NCBI GenBank assembly: GCA_031279295.1 | Contig: JAITIT010000042.1 | Location: forward strand, 1 to 9,308 | Direction: 5' to 3' | Source of the DNA: Holosporales bacterium | Lineage (GTDB): Bacteria > Pseudomonadota > Alphaproteobacteria > RUG11792 | Length of the DNA stretch: 9,308 nt | Shown: piece after piece, positions 7,264 through 9,308 of the stretch | Numbering within the stretch: position 1 is the first letter of the stretch | Layout of the letters: each line of letters starts with the position of its first letter | Notes under the pieces: model-generated | What the model saw: the letters and a program-made list of their open reading frames with translations, nothing else | Database searches by the model: none | What the model was told of the DNA's origin: nothing | Position numbers and translations under genes: made by a program

Positions 7264-7859
7264 CTTAGTATCTCCAAAATTTTAGATGGAACCGCAGTGC
7301 TTTTTATAGTGCTTTCTATATCGCTGCCATGTAGCATAACAGACAGCACTTCCAGCTTAGTAAACTCTTCGATGGTGTGTCTCAGATCATTTACGATCTC
7401 GCCGTTTACAACAATACCAATGATATCAATTCCTCGGGATCTCAACACCTCCGCTGTCATAAGTATGTGGTTGATCATACCAATCTTCGACCTCGCAACT
7501 ATCAAAGTCTTTGCGTTGCAGCTTCTTATGAGGTCAGCCATGAGAAAATTTGAGGCAATAGGAACAAGTGCTCCGCCAGCTCCTTCTATGACGGTATTTT
7601 GAATGTCCCTCGCAAACAAATTTTTATCAATCTCAATTCTCTCTAGTTTCGAAGCATCGTAAGGAGACAGAGGGGCTATTAATCTATACACCTCTGGTAC
7701 TATCTTTGTGTGAGGCGAAATTTTCTCTACTACACTTCTGTCGGAATCACCACCGGTTTGAATCGGCTTCCAATAGTTTTTCCCTGTGTGATAACAAAGC
7801 CACGCTGAAACGACTGTCTTTCCCACATCTGTGTCTGTCCCAGTAACAAAAATGTTCAT
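7260..7859 (-). CDS. bioD: Dethiobiotin synthetase
   Basis: ATP-dependent carboxylase that closes the ureido ring of 7,8-diaminopelargonate with CO2 to give dethiobiotin, the direct substrate of biotin synthase. The 199-residue protein is slightly short for the family (about 210-230). The P-loop GTDTDVGKT is at 7-15. KPIQTGGDSD (31-40) is the KPxxTG substrate motif. IEGAGGALVP (90-99) is the conserved GAGG region, and SPYDAS carries the SP.xA motif. It is the first gene of the leftward bioD-bioA-transporter unit and overlaps bioA by 4 nt. The upstream GAGAAAG is a modest ribosome binding site. Together bioD and bioA convert KAPA to dethiobiotin; bioB is not in the window. Confidence 0.95.
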   Translation of the reverse strand: MNIFVTGTDTDVGKTVVSAWLCYHTGKNYWKPIQTGGDSDRSVVEKISPHTKIVPEVYRLIAPLSPYDASKLERIEIDKNLFARDIQNTVIEGAGGALVPIASNFLMADLIRSCNAKTLIVARSKIGMINHILMTAEVLRSRGIDIIGIVVNGEIVNDLRHTIEEFTKLEVLSVMLHGSDIESTIKSTAVPSKILEILR

Positions 7860-7908
7860 GGCGTCTTTCTCACAAACATACCAGATAACATCGTCTTATA
7901 CCATATAT

Positions 7909-7921
7909 TTCACTTTGTGAA
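7909..7921. promoter_or_regulatory. Inverted repeat in the presumed bioD promoter region
   Basis: TTCACTTTGTGAA has perfect 5-bp arms around a 3-nt centre, about 50 nt upstream of the bioD ATG. On the minus strand TTCACA, a 15-nt spacer and TATAAG form a weak promoter-like pair overlapping it. It does not match the BirA or BioR boxes I know. An operator role is inference. Confidence 0.3.
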
Positions 7922-7937
7922 TCCCACACTAAGGTTA

Positions 7938-8132
7938 CTATCTTGAAAAAACACCGAACTGAAGGGTGTTAGTCAAAAACGCAGGAAACCCAAGGCTTTC
8001 CAGGTACGGGTTTGAAAAAGGCGTAGCCAGCATATACGGAGCTATGGAGTAATTTTGATCCTGAAAATTGCTGTTTTGGGTGATTTCAGCAAGCCACACC
8101 ACCCACAGGATAACAGTGAAAACCTTTGAGAA
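7938..8132 (-). other. Unrecognised short reading frame with nested inverted repeats
   Basis: Within the 360-nt gap between the Rpn-type gene and bioD, one minus-strand frame is open for 64 codons, from after a TGA (8135-8133) to TAG (7940-7938). Its last 31 codons start at ATG 8033 with MLATPFSNPYLESLGFPAF and end in FSR. No Shine-Dalgarno precedes that ATG. The same DNA holds several inverted repeats: 8078-8082 with 8100-8104 (GGGTG/CACCC), 8069-8073 with 8087-8091 (TGCTG/CAGCA), 7986-7991 with 8008-8013 (AAACCC/GGGTTT), and the terminator stem at 7950-7970. It could be a small RNA or leader ending in the terminator, a repeated palindromic element, or a decayed gene end. I cannot assign a function. 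The part from 8136 to 8219 shows nothing. Confidence 0.35.
7945..7970 (-). terminator. Intrinsic terminator upstream of bioD
   Basis: On the minus strand AACACC (7970-7965), a 9-nt loop, GGTGTT (7955-7950) and a run of Ts form a standard rho-independent terminator. It lies between the Rpn-type gene (stop at 8220) and bioD (start 7859). It can end transcription coming from the upstream gene, or act as an attenuator for bioD if the operon promoter lies further upstream. Confidence 0.65.
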
Positions 8133-8219
8133 TCATAGAGTCTGAGGTATCAGTATGACCAAGATGTACTCTCACCTTACTCAAGATCATTAGACAGATA
8201 GGTACTTATGCATCTACAT

Positions 8220-9110
8220 TCAGCTTATCTCCTCTACCTCCTCCATAGACAACCCTGTGCCTTTTGCTACTTGTTCTACGGTAAGGCCCATTGCTAGAAG
8301 GTTCTTAGCAGTCTCTCTTTTGCCTACTTCTATTCCTTCCTCCATACCCTCTGCTCTACCCTCCTCCATACCTTCTGCTCTACCCTCTCTCCTTGCATCA
8401 CTGATAGCTGTTGCTATCACATCCTCCTTCATAGCATATCTCTCATACTCCAGCAGCTCTGCCTCTGTGTACGTTGCATCACTCATCGTACTGTATGCTT
8501 TCTCTATCCCTGGATAGTCTTCCTTAATCTTCCTCAACTCATCTGGCTCTGTATGTGCTGCGTGTCTGAAGAAGTACAGCCACCTATCTATCTCACTGTG
8601 TAACTCATCTATCTCCTTCCTGAACTTCCTCAGCTCTATGAATGAGAATGAGAAGTCCTTGATATCACACTCATGTGTATAGATGTCTGTGATCTTGTGA
8701 TGTGATATGTATGCCTCCTTCTGTGGGAACAGATCGAAGTCTACTATCGCCAGGAATATCACTGGGCTCAGTGATCCGTATCCTCCCTCCCCCTCCTTCG
8801 TCCTCTGGTTGAGATACACCCTGCTTGCATATGCCGCTGCCCTCTTAATGAATGATGACTCCCTTGCACACTGCATCTCAATGATGAACTGTCTCCCATC
8901 CTCCCCTCTACACAGTGCATCTACTATACTCTGTCGTAGGTTAGCTATCTCTGGGGTACTGCTGAGTGGGAGTAGCTCTACCTCCTCTACCCTGCTGTGT
9001 ACCCCATCTAGTACTGCATTGAGGAACTGTATCAGGAGGTCCTTGTTCTGCTCCGTACCAAATAGCCTCTTGAAGGCAAAGTCATTCTTGGGGTCTAGGT
9101 AACGCCTCAT
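8220..9110 (-). CDS. Rpn-family PD-(D/E)XK nuclease / transposase-family protein
   Basis: Member of the PD-(D/E)XK nuclease family often annotated as transposase and related to Rpn (recombination-promoting nuclease) proteins, which are abundant in intracellular bacteria and thought to nick DNA. The 296-residue protein opens with the family hallmark YLDPKNDFAFKRLFG (4-18). The nuclease core shows D64 in SIVDALCRGEDG, then FIIEMQ (E78, Q80), consistent with a D...ExQ active site. A middle region (about 115-205) is followed by a charged helical tail with GRAEGMEE repeated in tandem (243-258) and a short helical LTVEQVAKGTGLSMEEVEEI end. The frame extends upstream to 9146, but ATG 9110 has AAGAAGGAT about 7 nt before it and fits the family N-terminus. 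It appears intact. It may be mobile or a recombination or defence nuclease; the sequence does not decide. Confidence 0.85.
   Translation of the reverse strand: MRRYLDPKNDFAFKRLFGTEQNKDLLIQFLNAVLDGVHSRVEEVELLPLSSTPEIANLRQSIVDALCRGEDGRQFIIEMQCARESSFIKRAAAYASRVYLNQRTKEGEGGYGSLSPVIFLAIVDFDLFPQKEAYISHHKITDIYTHECDIKDFSFSFIELRKFRKEIDELHSEIDRWLYFFRHAAHTEPDELRKIKEDYPGIEKAYSTMSDATYTEAELLEYERYAMKEDVIATAISDARREGRAEGMEEGRAEGMEEGIEVGKRETAKNLLAMGLTVEQVAKGTGLSMEEVEEIS
8339..8386. repeat. Two tandem 24-bp repeats inside the Rpn-type gene
   Basis: Units 8339-8362 and 8363-8386 match at 23 of 24 positions, differing at 8349 versus 8373. They encode two copies of the octapeptide GRAEGMEE on the minus strand. 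As 24 is a multiple of 3, copy-number change keeps the frame and only lengthens the charged tail. Confidence 0.9.
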
Positions 9111-9129
9111 CTGATGTATCCTTCTTAGG

Positions 9130-9155
9130 TAGTACGGTATGTGCACATACTACTA
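9130..9155. promoter_or_regulatory. Palindrome upstream of the Rpn-type gene
   Basis: GTATGTGCACATAC (9137-9150) is a perfect 14-bp palindrome, flanked by TAGTA (9130-9134) and TACTA (9151-9155), which pair with a 2-nt bulge on one side. It begins 20 nt upstream of the ATG at 9110 and just beyond the ribosome binding site. It could be an operator, a translation-blocking hairpin or the end of a mobile unit. Confidence 0.5.
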
Positions 9156-9169
9156 TATTGCTAGATGTT

Positions 9170-9308
9170 ATGTACAGTTATGATGACTCCAGATGGAGAG
9201 ATAAAGGTATATGGGAGAAGTTACTGGAGAGGAGTGAGACTGGCTACAAAATCACCAGTCTAACTGGATCATCAAAACATCACCTAAGTCCAGGATTTTT
9301 AAGTGGTG
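9170..9308 (+). pseudogene. Possible IS5-like transposase fragment, running off the window
   Basis: A plus-strand frame from ATG 9170 stays open to the window end (46 codons). It contains RWRDKGIWEKLLE, resembling the W-x-x-x-G-I-W-E segment near the end of the N-terminal domain (DUF4096-like) of IS5-family transposases. The following residues (TGSSKHHLSPG) only loosely resemble the D-S-T/S-I-V-x-x-H segment that normally follows, and the catalytic aspartate of that segment is not seen. The start of the domain is missing upstream. I read it as a degraded or cut remnant; chance similarity is possible. Confidence 0.33.

Noticed and set aside
7880..7945. BirA or BioR binding site for the bio operon
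   Set aside because: TTGTGAATC and GGTTACTAT loosely resemble BirA half-sites but the spacing is too short. TTATCTGGTA matches the BioR box TTATCTATAA at only 7 of 10 positions.
8257..9102. Plus-strand open frames of 86 and 131 codons
   Set aside because: Both are antisense to the Rpn-type gene. Their serine/proline-rich composition reflects the complement of the charged GRAEGMEE tail and its neighbours.

Overview
The window looks like a stretch of chromosome from a host-associated alphaproteobacterium, most plausibly Rickettsiales-like. This is a judgement from content, not a database result. It rests on GatC of the transamidosome, a ProP/KgtP-type MHS transporter, a short biotin operon, a PD-(D/E)XK (Rpn-type) transposase gene, and divergent, slightly shortened housekeeping proteins.

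Left part (1-4494) is housekeeping. Reading leftwards, gatC and thrS are co-transcribed with 7 nt between them; thrS runs off the window edge, leaving 374 N-terminal codons. Their likely promoter lies at 1453-1480 and overlaps two inverted repeats. Reading rightwards from the same divergent intergenic region are tolB (periplasmic Tol-Pal propeller protein), nuoH (complex I membrane subunit, 2 nt after tolB) and a rubrerythrin gene. The rubrerythrin most likely starts at a GTG preceded by a strong ribosome binding site.

Middle part (4743-7859) is a leftward cluster. bioD and bioA overlap by ATGA, and an MHS-family transporter gene follows 40 nt later. BioA makes 7,8-diaminopelargonate and BioD makes dethiobiotin. 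No bioB, bioF or bioC is present here, so the transporter may supply a precursor or move product; that is inference. The operon is set off from its upstream neighbour by a minus-strand intrinsic terminator, a run of inverted repeats and an unexplained short reading frame.

Right part (8220-9308) is mobile or accessory. It has a leftward Rpn/PD-(D/E)XK transposase-family gene with a 24-bp tandem repeat near its 3' end and a perfect palindrome just upstream of its ribosome binding site. A possible degraded IS5-like transposase fragment runs rightwards off the window.

The gaps 4495-4742 and 7860-8219 hold only hairpins, candidate regulatory sites and the short reading frame described below. I see no tRNA, rRNA or CRISPR array. 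The most interesting leads are the bioD-bioA-transporter unit, the NuoH lacking a normally conserved glutamate, the ThrRS with a collapsed N-terminal domain, and the structured region upstream of bioD.
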